Below are positions 36,611-52,120 of a stretch of DNA of 64,000 nt, piece after piece. Location: contig NC_084461.1 of assembly GCF_027409185.1 (NCBI RefSeq), positions 143,389,001-143,453,000 of the forward strand, read 5' to 3'. Below the pieces are notes generated by a model. The model saw nothing but the letters and a program-made list of their open reading frames with translations. It searched no databases and was not told the DNA's origin. Source of the stretch: Cynocephalus volans. Lineage: Eukaryota > Chordata > Mammalia > Dermoptera > Cynocephalidae. Each line of letters opens with the position of its first letter. Position 1 is the stretch's first letter. Made by a program: the position numbers and the translations under genes.

Positions 36611-37844
36611 TTCTACTTCTGCAAAGATCACGGGAAAAATAATATAATTTTTGTAATCTGTCAAAGTGATTGAGACAGACAATCTCTATGTCTCATTAGA
36701 GTACCAAACATGTATGACTCAAATGTAAAGAAATTTTGCTTTTATTTTTGTTTTTGCTGTACTTATCATGTCTCTCAGTGATGCCAAACTAGCCTTCAGT
36801 CTGAGAAGAATCATTTTTCTGAGTAACTCAGATAATACAGGTGTCTAGATTAAGGTACAAAAAGAGCTTTATTACTTAAATCACATTTCTTTATTTCCCA
36901 ACTGAGCTATTATTTTAATATCAATTATTTTTAAAAAGGGGATATTCTTCTAGATATGCTAGTATAGTTCATTAAGCAAGATAACCTGTATAATATAAAG
37001 GAAAATTAGAAAAGTAGGACTAGTACAATGAGTGTAATAAAATAGCCTATGTAAATATTCATTTATACATACATAAATGTAGGTGAACTCATGTTCGACT
37101 GCAACCTGTACATTTATTGCTGCAGATTGATAGCCATGTTTCACAGTATGTTAACATTAAAATATACTTTGTGTATATATCCGAGCCATTCAAACACATT
37201 TTTAGAGATCAGTTTATTCTAAGTTTCAGCTAAAGCTTATTTGATATTTTATCATTTTTCCTTATTTCTTCTTTTTCACCTTACATTATTTTGTAAATGA
37301 TAAAAAGCTGCGCTGAATAAATGAGAACACTTGTACTATTTTTTTTTTTCTCATTTGATTCACATTTAGTTGGAGAAAGTAAAAGCATTTTTTTGCTGAA
37401 TAGAATCAGCACCAAGTTGTCAATTAGGTCAGGGCTTCCTGCCATTTAAAATTGACAAAAAAGCAAAATGTACCCAACTGCAACACTGGATAGAGCTATT
37501 AGGCCTCCCCAGGATCCCTGGTCTTAAATTTGGCCATAAATCCCTTCTGCCAGGAACTAGTAACTGTTAGGATGGTCTTGGCCACTGGCCTCATGAAACA
37601 GAAGGAAAATAGCAGAAGCAACTGAAATACTACAGTAAACTTGACACTATGTTGCAGTTGGACACACAGACCATCAAAGAAAGACACTTGTCATGAACAA
37701 ATAATAAAAATTTCAGAGATAGGTTTTATGCAGCTGATATAAAGGTGATCAAGCATGGATATAGAATGAAAAAAGATTTTAATATGAGCTTATAATTTCA
37801 TAGTAAGAAAATACAGTAATGTGGAAATGGTTAAAAGAATATGG

Positions 37845-38080
37845 TTTTATGTCAGAAGATTTAGGTTTGCATTCTGGCATGGATACTCACTCGCTGTGTG
37901 ACCTTGAACAAATCTTTTGATCTCTCTAACCCATAATTTATTGAGTGATTCATAAGACAGAAATATTAAGACTATCTCTCACATAGACTTGTTTTAAGAA
38001 TTCAATTGAATGATTTATGCAAATTTGTTAGTACATTACTTGGTCCCAAGTAAACACTTTAAGGATATTAAACGTTATTG
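37845..38080 (+). repeat. MIR SINE
   Basis: 'ctcactcgctgtgtgacctt', 'gaacaaatcttttgatctct' and 'cttggtcccaagtaaacact' follow the MIR consensus in forward orientation. Confidence 0.75.
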
Positions 38081-38084
38081 TTAT

Positions 38085-39700
38085 TATTTTTTCAAGAACT
38101 TTCTTCGTCAGGTGCACACACACTTTGAATTGAGTTATTTTGGGTAAAAGAAAAAACAAGAATGTCATCAATTATATGAGTCAATACAGTGAGAAAATAT
38201 AAAATAAATTATTTTCCTGTTAATGTTTTGTATTTTATTTTCTGGTAATACGTGCATGTAGTTATGACATAGATGAGAAATAATAAATGTACTCACAATT
38301 TAGAGTATCAAAAACTTTTTATTTATTTATTTTTATTATTTTTTAGTGTGGAGCATCACCACCCAGCTCTGGGAGCTCGGCCTCAACTACTGTTTTCAAA
38401 GTGGCATTATCATCAAGTTTTAAACATCCATAACTTATTTATTAAAAACATAGGTGTCCAAAAGCAAATCATATATATATGTATATATATCTTGAGATTA
38501 TATATATATTCACAGAAAATTATCTTGTGAAATCTACATTGTGAGTACTGTATTTTAAGGAGAGAATCCTAATATGGGGATTTCTATTTAAATATACACA
38601 CTATAGCCCTCAAATTATTTATAAATATTTGTTTTTAAATGCTTGAAAATTCTGTGCAATTGTATCCTGTTGCATAGTCACGTAATGTTTTTAGTGTGAA
38701 GTATGATTTGATTGGCATTGTTTTAGAGCCTATTGTTCAAATGAGAAAGTTGCAGTGAATGTGTTTGCAAGAACATAATATAGTGATTTGGTTGTGTGTC
38801 ATTATACTTAGGACATGAAGTTATTCTCAGTTTGTAGAGGAGGGTAAAATGACCTATGACAATTTAACCAGGAGAATAAAAAATATCACACTTTTATGGC
38901 TATTGATTTTTGTTAAAACAGGACAAAATTGTGGACTTACATTAAATATGGAAATGTAAGAAAATATTCTAATTGTTAACTCAGAGTTTTAAAACTTTAT
39001 TAAAGTCAGTTTTAGTATCAAAACTGCTTCAAAAGTAAGTAAATTAGTTAGTGGATAAATAAAGAAATAAAAATTGTGTAATGTCACATAAGGAAGCTGT
39101 GATGTTCCTTCAACAGATATCTCTATAACTACTGCCCAGAAACAGGGGTATCCTAAGATAATATTCAAATTTCCCTTCCAAAAGTTTATCTCTAAAGTCA
39201 TTTGCCAGTAACACGTCATGTCAAAACTCAGAAGGTAACCAAGCTCAAATCTGAACGTGGTCTTCAATTTTATGTCCCTTATCATTTCGATCATCTGACT
39301 TAAGTTTTAGTCATGTAAACTGATTCCACTGCAGCACAAGGTCAAAGAACACTTGTAGAATCATGAACCCAGTAGTGGTATGGACTGGCTATTTAGATTT
39401 TTTCTTCCTTTGGCCAAGCTCCGCCCCATCCTCTGCTAGAAGTCCACTTTGGAGAAATAGCCAGTGAGCTTACCAAATGTTGGACCTTATCCTATGAAGC
39501 ATTGCATAAAGGCACCCCATCTTTTCAGCACCTCCTGCCTAGTCTGGTGGAAAGTGCTGAAAGGACAGCTCCCAGTGGTTCAGGTCTTCTCAATAAGCAC
39601 TCCCAGGAAAACTGCACCCATCCCCTTTCTGCTACAAACAGCCATTCACAAAGTCATTTCTGATTCCTTGGAAATTTAGTTAGACTGATGTTGCAATACA
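38085..39700. other. Upstream intergenic DNA before the promoter region, nothing recognised
   Basis: AT-rich until about 39300, with a TA-rich patch at 38468-38516, then more balanced base composition. No exon of a neighbouring gene is visible. Confidence 0.5.
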
Positions 39701-39769
39701 CTTCTCTACCCTACGTGTATAATTATTCGTGGGTGGAGAGCTAGCTACAAGGGAAGGAAAAAAAAAGAG

Positions 39770-40280
39770 TATGAGCGGGTTTTGTCCTGACTTCTAAAAA
39801 TCCCTTCTTCCCCTCTCCGGTTTTCCAAATCGGAGAATGAGGGAGTTCGAGGCAAAAGAATGATTCCGGAAATAAAGACACGACTCTCAAACCTAGAAAT
39901 AATCGGGACGATTTATTTAAAGTTAAGTATTCCGTGTCCGGAAACCCAGCACAATTCAGATTTAAAGGCGCCTGTGTCTTCTCTACGACAAAATGCACAA
40001 ACAGTTGCCTCCAAAGATAAAAACCTGGTTCCAGAGCGTGTTCTTGCTGTCCTCTAAGCTGCAGCCGAAGGCGGGGTGGGAAGCGCTCACAACCTGAGAA
40101 AGTACGAAAGACTCTCCAAACCCAGTGGCCAATTCCCGATCGTCCAGAACTCTTTCCTACCATCCCTCACCATTCGTGACACTGCAAGATACAGGGACTT
40201 AGACATGTGTGTGGGAGTGTGGTGGGGGGAGAGAGGCGAGAGGAGCGTGCGTTCTCCACATGTGTAGCCCTGCGTCTCCC
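39770..40280 (+). promoter_or_regulatory. Upstream GC-enriched block, possible alternative GABRA1 promoter/first exon
   Basis: Base composition shifts here: repeated CpGs ('ctctccggttttccaaatcg', 'tgattccggaa', 'gcagccgaaggcggggtggg', 'cccgatcgtcc'). No mobile element is recognised. It lies about 0.7-1.2 kb before the main 5'UTR exon. Human GABRA1 is known to use several first exons, so this is a reasonable place for one, but no specific exon boundary could be fixed. The 140-codon minus-strand ORF across it shows no known domain. Confidence 0.35.
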
Positions 40281-40583
40281 TGTTCCATAGCTTGCGTTCA
40301 TTCATGTGCATGCCGTGATTAAATATTTCACCAAAGGTGAAATAGTTATACCGATCGGTTGTATTTTTAATGGGCACACCCTCAAATAGGTTGTTCCTAA
40401 ATTGCAAGTGTGAAGAAGATTGTAAGTGTAGTGCCTGTGTCTCTAACCCTGTCTATCTTTTCCTCCTCTATTCCCACTCCCCCCTCTAAAAGGGAAGCTT
40501 GCAGCAGATTGTAGAAGGATTTGAGTCTGCAGCTAGAGAGAAGGGGATTAGGGCCAGAGCGGTGCAAGTTAAATTGTGCTGCA

Positions 40584-40604
40584 TATAAAAAATGGGCGGA
40601 TTGG
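40584..40604 (+). promoter_or_regulatory. Candidate core promoter: TATA-like, GC box and inverted CCAAT
   Basis: 'tataaaa' at 40584-40590, 'gggcgg' at 40594-40599 and 'attgg' at 40600-40604 are clustered. A TATA box here would place transcription start near 40615, giving a first exon of about 360 nt ending at the 40973 donor. An ETS-like 'catccggtt' lies near 40682. These are motif matches only. Start-site choice is not shown by the sequence. Confidence 0.3.
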
Positions 40605-40811
40605 TCTCCAGATCTAGAGGCTGGTACCACCTTCCTTTCTAAAATAAAATCTCTCTCTGGCATGAAGTCACCGCCTATTTCACATCCGGTTTGCCCTGGG
40701 ACGTATTACTACTGTCTTGGTAGAGAGAAGTCTTTTGTTGTATAGCTGCAGATTGGATATTGAGAAGCAAATTTGGGTGTGCAATCTTCAGCAAAGGAGC
40801 ACGCAGAGTCC

Positions 40812-40832
40812 ATGATGGCTCAGACCGAGTGA
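40812..40832 (+). other. Short upstream ORF in the probable 5'UTR exon
   Basis: Two adjacent ATGs open a six-codon frame (MMAQTE) that stops at TGA. It lies in the transcript only if transcription begins upstream of 40812, as the TATA-like motif would imply. If transcribed it would be a short, terminating upstream ORF that could dampen initiation at the main ATG. Confidence 0.35.
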
Positions 40833-40972
40833 GTGAGAGGCAGGGCGAGGACGCCCCTCCGCTCCCGGCGCGCCCGGACTCGCACACTCGCGCCGGCTCC
40901 GGGCTCTCCGCGATTTTCTCTCGCAGACTTTTCCCCGGTCTTGAGCGATCCTGTGCCCAGAGGGGGCCCGAG
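40815..40972 (+). other. GABRA1: GABRA1 5'UTR exon (start approximate)
   Basis: GC-rich non-coding sequence ends at a strong splice donor, AG|GTAAGT, with the intron starting at 40973. The next exon, with the initiator ATG only 15 nt inside, begins at 43311, so the mRNA needs an upstream leader exon, and this is the best candidate. The 3' boundary is firm on motif grounds. The 5' boundary is unknown: start could be near 40615 (TATA-like) or within the CpG cluster. Alternative leader exons upstream are possible. Confidence 0.65.
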
Positions 40973-43310
40973 GTAAGTGCGGCTTCGGACCGCGACACAC
41001 AGAGCTTTGAATGTGGCTTTTCCTAGCTGGAGAGACAGGAATGCTCTATGGAAAAAATAAATAAATAAAAATAAAAAGAGCAAGCGGGAGCAGGACGAGT
41101 GCCCGATCCCATAGCAGGTAGAAACAACGAATGTTTTTCTTTCAGGGTGAAAACCGCAGCGACATAGAGAAGCATTATTTTTTTCTCGCTCTGTTTTCTT
41201 TCCCCCTTTCTTCGGCAGCTTTGAATTTATTCCGCGGGGTGGGTGGTGACATGTTGTTTTGGTCATTTTTTGCAAGGGGGAGCTGGGTGAGTTGGGGAAG
41301 GAAGGCGTTGGGGGCCATCCTCTAAAGTTAAGACGCGGGGACAGAAAACCTGTCTCACTGTCCCTTCCTAGGGAAGGCACCCTCTCATCCTGGCTGCAAA
41401 ATTGCCTCTTTTCTCCTCTCCAGTGGACGCTGCTGAAATGCCCTCTGGTGTAGGGGTCTCTCTCATTCTGAACATGAAAAACTCAACTTACTCTTTGATA
41501 TGGGTGGCATGGGATAATGGTGTTTGGAGTGTGTGTGCCTGGGGTGGGGGGAGGTTAAAGGTGGAAAGGGGTAGGGAACAGCTTAGCGTTTCTTTGAAAC
41601 TATTATGTTTGTATTTGCAAGAAACTTTCTCACTCAACTGAAGTGCCATGACGGGTTTGTTTTTTTCCTTTTTAAAATGTCAGAGGAGGTACAAAGCTAT
41701 GGTGCCTTGCACTGAGGTTTTGTTTTGTTTACCCCGTTAGGAATTCCTCCTTTTTACAAAGATCAACGAAAATTAATAGGGCTAAGAGAAGTTGTTTTTC
41801 TTTCATAACATATGCTAAAGGTTAATAAGAGGGTGAATATAATTGTGCAATTTAGATGCAATATTTTAACATAAGGATATTTATTCAAGATTTCTTGTCA
41901 TATTCAACTCATCTGTGTCAAAACCAGTCACTAAATTAAGTAAAAGCTATGATGAGGCGCACAGTTCTTATCTATAGACCGTTTCACTTTAAACACATTA
42001 ATTATGTTTCATTGCTTGCATGCTTGTTGGTAATGTTTTTTTTTTTTTTTTTAACTAACTTAGATGATCCCTGAGAGTGTAGAAAGCATTTTGTAGTTGT
42101 ATTTAAAGGCATACCACATTAAACTATAGAGTTGCTTATGAAAAATATGCTTTAAAAGACTTACAATCCATTAATCACTGACCCTACTGAAGAGTATAGA
42201 TCTAGGGAAGTGCTAACAAATATCTTTAACATTTCTCATATTATGACTCTCTCATATTATGAACATTATAGTGAAATGTTACCATATCTGCTCCTTTAAC
42301 AGATAGTGCAATGAATTTCAAAAATTGACTCCACCAATAGATTGTACATATTTATAATTCTTTTAGCTTTCCATACTTTTTCATTCCTCCAGCATCCTGC
42401 CACCACATCTAACAACAATCAGATGGTGATTGATTGCACTTTACCTAAGAGGGGGAAAAAAAAAAAAAAGATCCCCTTATTCATGCAAGGCAAAGCACTC
42501 CAGCTTCCATCTGTTTGAGATGAAACATTTTCCAGCAGCAACCTGGCAGAATTCAAGAGCGCTTAAAAAAATATGTGTGGGCATGTTTGTGAGCATTTAT
42601 GTGTGTGTGTGTGTGTGTGTGTGGTTTGTATGTGTGAGAGAGATTGGCACATGGCTTGACTATTAAGTGTGTCCTTTAGCCTCACAGAAGCATTAGGGAG
42701 CATATTTAACAAGGCAGTCACAGACACAGAATATAAGCATGACTTCAGCATTCAACAGTATGTTTTGTGTGGTTTTTAAAAAGATAATACAGTTGCTTCT
42801 GAAATCAAAATACATCCAGAATTCAAAGATGAATACAGTCAGTAAAGCATGTTAAATGGCCCCGTCCCACTCCCAAACATGTTCTCCCTGTTATAGACAC
42901 CAGCTTAAAAATATCAATGCACAATTCAGTCATGGGAACTCAAATCAGAAAGGTCAAAATTTTCAGATGATAAACAACAAGAGAATAAATTAAACTATAT
43001 TGGAAATATGAAACCTAGAAGAAAACAACTCACAGTTTTTATGTTGAGCAATATTGTCACCAGAAAGCATTTCAACCTGTATTCTTTTTCAAGAGATATT
43101 GTGATACTGATGTATTTCTGAATGGAGAATTGGAAGGGAAAGTGGAGAATGGATGGTCCAGGTTTCCATTGCTTCCAATGAGGTGTCACATCCCAGTGAG
43201 GTCATTTCCTGACTTCAAAGCATTCATCTGAACTGCCTCAGTCAGCCCTAGTGGTTATAACCTGATGTTTCTTGCAAGAGACATTGATCTCTACTTATTC
43301 TACTTTTCAG
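40973..43310 (+). other. GABRA1: GABRA1 intron 1
   Basis: Begins GTAAGT and ends with a pyrimidine-rich 'ttctacttttcag'. Its first 400 bp stay relatively GC-rich and could hold regulatory sequence. It has an (ATAA)n patch near 41057, a poly-T at 42036-42051 and a (TG)n at 42600-42623. No mobile element was recognised with confidence. Confidence 0.65.
42600..42623. repeat. (TG)12 microsatellite, GABRA1 intron 1
   Basis: Uninterrupted TG units. Confidence 0.95.
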
Positions 43311-43399
43311 CTGCTCAAGCCCGCGATGAAGAAAAGCCCGGGTCTCTCTGACTATCTTTGGGCGTGGACCCTCCTTCTGAGCACATTGACTGGAAGAAG
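43311..43399 (+). CDS. GABRA1: GABRA1 coding exon 1: start codon and signal peptide
   Basis: GABRA1 is the alpha-1 subunit of the pentameric GABA-A receptor, a GABA-gated chloride channel at inhibitory synapses. Alpha-1 forms part of the GABA and benzodiazepine sites. The exon begins after 'cttttcag', carries 15 nt of 5'UTR and an ATG at 43326 with G at -3. It encodes [14 protein letters not shown] plus a Leu-rich hydrophobic stretch, the signal peptide, to Arg24 and two bases of codon 25 (phase 2). The signal-peptide start differs from the human protein as I recall it. The donor at 43400 reads GTGGGG, a poor match at +3 to +5. Without splicing the frame runs on into intron sequence before stopping at about 43566. 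Identity is near certain because the next two exons continue the protein in frame. Confidence 0.96.
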
Positions 43400-46840
<3,441 letters not shown>

Positions 46841-47514
46841 TAAAGTAATAAAAATGATAGCATGTATTTTAATGACTAATCCTATTTTTAATAGATCACT
46901 TGATGCTAATTCAATTTACTATGATAGTTTTGTTCATATACACACACGTAGTAAAATGCAGACACAAAATTCACAAAATGACATGAAAGAGATGTTACAT
47001 TCTCTCGACAAGTACAATGTTTTTGTGTAACGATTTTATTATGCAGGGAAAAAATGGGGATAATATTCTTCCTTCCAGTCCAAAGACTGTGTCTATTTCA
47101 CTTGGCACTGCTATGCCTGCATTGAATTCAAATAGAGTATCTCTGATTCTATTGCTTTAAACTTTAGTTTTGGAATATTACATATTAATCCACTATTTTG
47201 GGTTAGATTATCACCACTGCTAGGATAAAAGGCGAATGAGATAGATGGTAGTGTTTTTTAACTGTGCATTTGAACTTATACCTTAATTTTCTGTAGGAAA
47301 ATTTCATCATTCTTGGTATGTCATTTCAATGGTTATACTCATGAATTTCTGCTTAGGAAGAAGATAGTACTTAATAACACACTATGTATAACATTATGAG
47401 TAAATAGTTCTTGAAATTGCAAACTTATCTGAATAACCCTTGAATAAGATAATCAAACTATCTTATTTGGTTAAACAAAGACTAATGAAGCCAAATCAAA
47501 ATATTGATCTCAGA

Positions 47515-47615
47515 GTAAAACAAGTGAGGCAAGGAAATAAATTATCGTTCAAAGTCACACAGGTAGCCAAGGTTAGAATCTATGATTCACAGCTATAGCT
47601 GATACTGCACCTTTT
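47515..47615 (-). repeat. Probable MIR fragment in intron 3
   Basis: 'gaggcaaggaaataaattat', then 'caaagtcacacaggtagcca', then 'ttagaatctatgattcacag' fits the reverse-complement MIR core. Confidence 0.55.
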
Positions 47616-49429
47616 CCAAAGCATTTGTAGAAACTATTTAATAGCAATATTTAAATAGTAACTATATGGCAATAACAACAAAATTACCTCTTCCTTGCTT
47701 AGGACAGATAAGCAAAGAATAAGAAGCTTAAGAATTCAAACATTGTTTTTATTACTGAATGGTAGCATGGATTTAGAGTCCCATTTTAAAAAAGTATCTT
47801 GCATAGTGTCATTACATGGTTGTAGATCCTGGGTGTATTCTGAGGCTGCCAAATGTCATTAGTGTCTCAGAGGTTTAAGGGGAACTGCCTTGCCAAAGAT
47901 ACAATTCAAATATATGTCAAAGGTCTTACAGGTGTCCTTTCTTATCAATTTTAAACGTTCATTTTAGAATATGCTATACAAATTTCTTCAGGTTTAGGCT
48001 TCACCTACTTTTCGCTGAAGTCCTCAGGAAAAAAATCTTAAAGTCAAAATAGAGTGATCACAAAAAGGAGAGCAGAATTGTGAACATGATGTATTAATAT
48101 AATGTCTGAGTACATCTAAACATCAGTATTCATAAAATTTGTAATGAATTACAGTGACTGCAGGTAGGGGAGGAATACACAGCAAGATGAAAAAGTTAGG
48201 TTAGTGATATAACTTTTGAAAAGCAAGACTTTCAAAAGTACTGATTGGAATATGTCTGATTCCTTTACTGAACCTCCTTTCTGCTCCATGATATCACTCC
48301 CTACAAGAGCTGCAGAATTTTCTAACATATCTAAAAACTACTTTTATCCTAGCTTAAGAAATACTATTTAATATCTTAATATGTGAATATGAGTATCCTC
48401 TGAAATATCTGTGCATAGTTTTCAGTTTTTTAAAGAATTGTACATGCACCTGCACATTTTCTCTAATAAACAGCTGTGCTATTGTATGGTTGTTCTGAGT
48501 ACAAGTAACAAGCCATAACTGCCCATTTCTATTTAATGTATATGGTAACGCTTTAATAAATGTATATATTGACTCCTTAATCAAATATAGTCTAAGCAGC
48601 AAGTAGTTTAACTAAACTTCGTATGCACACCTAGACCATGGAGAGCCGTGGACCTTGAAAATGTATAAACTAGATTAAAAATAGATTGAAAAGCTAATTT
48701 TCGATACTTGAGATAGTGGTAGATTTTCTTACAGAAATAACTAACTACATTAATTCATACTGCAACAGTACTATTTTTGTAGAATCTACTTTTATTATCT
48801 ATTTTATTGCAGAAAATAACAAAAATAGATACGTGTTTAAAGAGGAGAAATAGTTGGCCAAATGTAGATAAGGTATGTTCTTTTTAATTTAAAATGAACA
48901 TAATATGCTATAGTAATAGAAAATTCCAGGACCAGGACTTGGGAAAATTAAAAGAATGGATGTGTTTTAATCTTTGCTCAAAATTATTTTTCTGATATTT
49001 CTGATTCTTGAAGACATTAATCTCGAAAATACAATAGACATTAAAACAAATAGAGGCGTAGCTCAAATGTCTTTTTTCTATTTCTATTGTGACTGTCCTC
49101 CTGAAATGTAGTGCAACTAAATGTGATGGATTTGAGATTTACGAAAAAGCTTAAATACCGACTAAACTTAATCTGTATATTCTTTTTTTGGAGGGGATTT
49201 TATTTTTATTTTTATTTTTATTCTTCAAGGACAAAAGATGTGTTTATTACATATATCTACTGAGTCATCAACATTTTTAAGTACATTTTGAGAATGTTTC
49301 TCTGTCATTAGAGAATGGCAGTTCAAAATACTAAATATAGTTTTAAGAAATTACTGAGACCTAATAAGCTATAAAGTTAGATAAAAATGTTGGCACCATA
49401 ATTTCTGGCTGTGAAAGGTTGAAATTACC

Positions 49430-49430
<1 letters not shown>

Positions 49431-49461
<31 letters not shown>
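49431..49461. repeat. (ATT)10 microsatellite, intron 3
   Basis: Uninterrupted ATT/TTA units. Confidence 0.95.
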
Positions 49462-50469
49462 TCTGCAGAATTAAGGCATTTATTTAAAGCATTCCTTTAC
49501 CACAGATTTCTGGTAATTTAACTATGATGCACATTCCAGTAGATCCCCATTGCAAAATGGAACAATCCCCCCACCACCCTTTATTTTTTAAAAATGAGCA
49601 TTTGCTTTTAGATGAGAAGACCATGTGGAGGAAATACTTGAAAGATTATTATTACCTTATAAGGGGTAAAAGTTTCCTCTCAGTAAGTTCATGATTATAG
49701 CTAGGGTAATTTCCTCTTGCAAGAGAAAGGGGCCTGATATCTTCTTTATTATGACAGAAGTCTGGTTTTATAAAAATAACAACAATTGTGCAAAAGGAAG
49801 GTATGTTTTGTTTTGAATGTCCTTAGGAAATAGAGAAATGTGACAATCTGAGTCTTGAAATGAATATAAGAAACTCTTGTATGTGCAAATTCACCATGAC
49901 CTGCTTTTTAGAAACACACTGCATCAGAAGATATAGCATCAGTTTTTGGATAGAGACACTTTAGGTTCAATAACTAACTAACGAAATACATCTTATTTGA
50001 TACAAGTGATGGAAATTAGTGTGCATATATCGTAACACTATTTTAAAAGACTACCTTTACAGGGCCAAGAGCAATCCTGAAAAAATGAAAATTAAAGGGT
50101 CATATAAAGAGAGATATCCTGGAAAGGTTTTTTGTTTGTTGGTTGGTTTTGTTTTGTTTTTTACTTTTTAAGGTAGGGAAGCTGAAAAGGATTAGAATAT
50201 GTGCAATCCTAAGAATATAATATACTCTATTCAGGAATGTAAAGAAAAAGTTAAGTTTGCTGTGTTCATATTTTAAGTATGAAGTAAATGAAGAAAACTT
50301 TAAATGGACTTGAATTAAAGTAACCAGTAGTCAGAAAATACAAACCAAAATTGTCAGTAATTATTGAGTTTATCCTCATTTATGATCTCTTTCTTTGGTA
50401 GCAAGATGTGGAAATCTACTTCTTCCTTGCAACCAGGGACTGAATAGCATCTTTGAAAGATTCTTGCCA

Positions 50470-50725
50470 AAAACATGGTTATTATAGAAGAAAAAAATAG
50501 TTGGAGGAAAAAAGGTAAAAATCAGAAAAAATAGAAAGATAAGAAGGAAAAAGTTAAAGAAGAAAGGAGAACAAAAGAGAAGGATAGGAGAGAGATAGCC
50601 AGCTGGCAACAAAAAATAAATAAATACAAAATAAAGAAACAAAAGAAAAGGAGAGAGAGTGGAGGAAAGTGAGAGAAACTGAGAAGGTAGACGAGAGGAA
50701 GGGAGAGGAGAGAAATACATCTTAA
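50470..50725. repeat. Purine-rich low-complexity tract, intron 3
   Basis: About 250 bp are dominated by A and G on the plus strand (GAAA, GGAGAGAG, GAAGG units), with few pyrimidines. The 114- and 80-codon minus-strand ORFs are its Phe/Leu/Ser-rich shadows. Confidence 0.85.
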
Positions 50726-52095
50726 GAAGGGTAAACTCAAGTGTCCCTTGATTAATCCAGACACCTCTTTACTTTTAAATCAGAACCAAACCAACCATTT
50801 TCTGACAAAATTAGTTTTCCCAAGTTTTCTTCTTATTGTCTATGATTATAATAAACTAAGGAAATATGCATTCTCTAGATCCCTAAAAAATTAAGTAATG
50901 CTACTGTTGAACTGCACCCATCTGGGTGGAATTTAATTCTCTTTTACACTGGCTCCCCTGGCACTCTGAGACTGGGGCAAAAATAACCCATAAAGGAAGA
51001 TTTGAAGCTTAATCTTGAGGAAGATTTTAGGTTTTTCAGGATGAATAGTACCCTTTCAGTGATATCTTTCCCTTCCCTTTGCCCCATCACATATACGGAC
51101 TACACTGTATTTTTGATATGCCCCAAATCCCAGGGTAAGCCAGGCCAGTGCACATTTTGTCCTTCAGACATGCCACCACCAAACTATAGGTTTCCCCTTC
51201 GTCCTGTCCACAGGCTGATTCTCACTCATGTAGTTTATGAAAGACATTTTCTTCTGCTAAAAAAAAAAATCACTTCACTCCCTGGAAAACAGATGAGGGC
51301 AAATCCAACTTTAACTGGAACATAAATAAAATAGAGCTGAAAAAATGAGGTCCTGGGTGAGCCACAATTTTAAGGAATTACAGAAGAACTTTTTTCCCTT
51401 TCTCTATTAATGGTAGTTCCTGGAAATATTGTTATAATTTCTAAATTCAATCTTAAACTTAATCTCAATAAATAACGTATGGGATGATGGATGCCTTTCA
51501 GAGATTTTATCATCAAACCACACAGATAAAGACAGCGAGGAAAGAGAGGTGACTGTGTCCTTCTAATGTGCCAAACCCCGATGGACGGGTGGAGACGCTG
51601 ATAAGGAGCTAGGTAGGGAGTCTTGATGGTAGAACAACACACTGAACAGATATTCAGTTAAAGTTTTCTTCTTTTTTCTATAAGTGCCATAGATTTGAAT
51701 ATTTTTTTCTTGTATTTAAAAATAAGAACAAGTAGAAAACTGAAGAGTGCTTTGGAAAAAAAAGTGAATTATTTTTTGAGAAATATTGTGCAACTTTGTA
51801 AAATTTAGATGACCGGAGGACAGGGAGAGCAGTATAGTTTCATACTTCTTAAAATTCAACTTGATCTTTCTCGAGATTATAAGATGTCTGATAGTCATAT
51901 GATTTTTTATTGTTTTTTTAATCCCATGTGATGTTGAGATCATAGAGAAACATTTTAATGTTCAGCTAATGTTAAAGCACATATTTTGTATTTATCTTAA
52001 AAATACAGCATTTCAGAAATAGAAACAACAGGATATTTTTGTCACAATGTGATAGTGTAAATAAAAAGTTTCCGAATTTCTGACAATATCCAAAA

Positions 52096-52120
52096 ATTAA
52101 ATTAAATTAAATTAAATTAA
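52096..52120. repeat. (ATTAA)5 simple repeat
   Basis: Five tandem 5-bp units. Confidence 0.9.

Larger units (their letters stand above)
40790..41010 (+). promoter_or_regulatory. GABRA1: Short CpG island over GABRA1 first exon
   Basis: About 220 bp are dense in CpG ('ccggcgcgcccggactcg', 'ctcgcgccggctccgggct', 'gcttcggaccgcgacac') in otherwise CpG-poor DNA. It surrounds the 5'UTR exon donor. It is the only such cluster in the window. Confidence 0.8.

Noticed and set aside
38350..38400. GC-richer 'gagcatcaccacccagctct' patch considered as a tRNA-derived SINE
   Set aside because: No A/B box arrangement or tail could be made out. It is too short to support.
39741..40163. 140-codon minus-strand ORF upstream of GABRA1
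   Set aside because: No domain or homology recognised. It lies in a GC-enriched block where long chance ORFs are expected.
40820..41380. 186-codon minus-strand ORF across the CpG island
   Set aside because: It overlaps the GABRA1 leader exon and GC-rich sequence, where stops are rare. It shows low-complexity Arg/Ser-rich content and no known domain.
50376..50764. Minus-strand ORFs of 114 and 80 codons resembling membrane proteins
   Set aside because: The hydrophobic content comes from the complement of a purine-rich tract.
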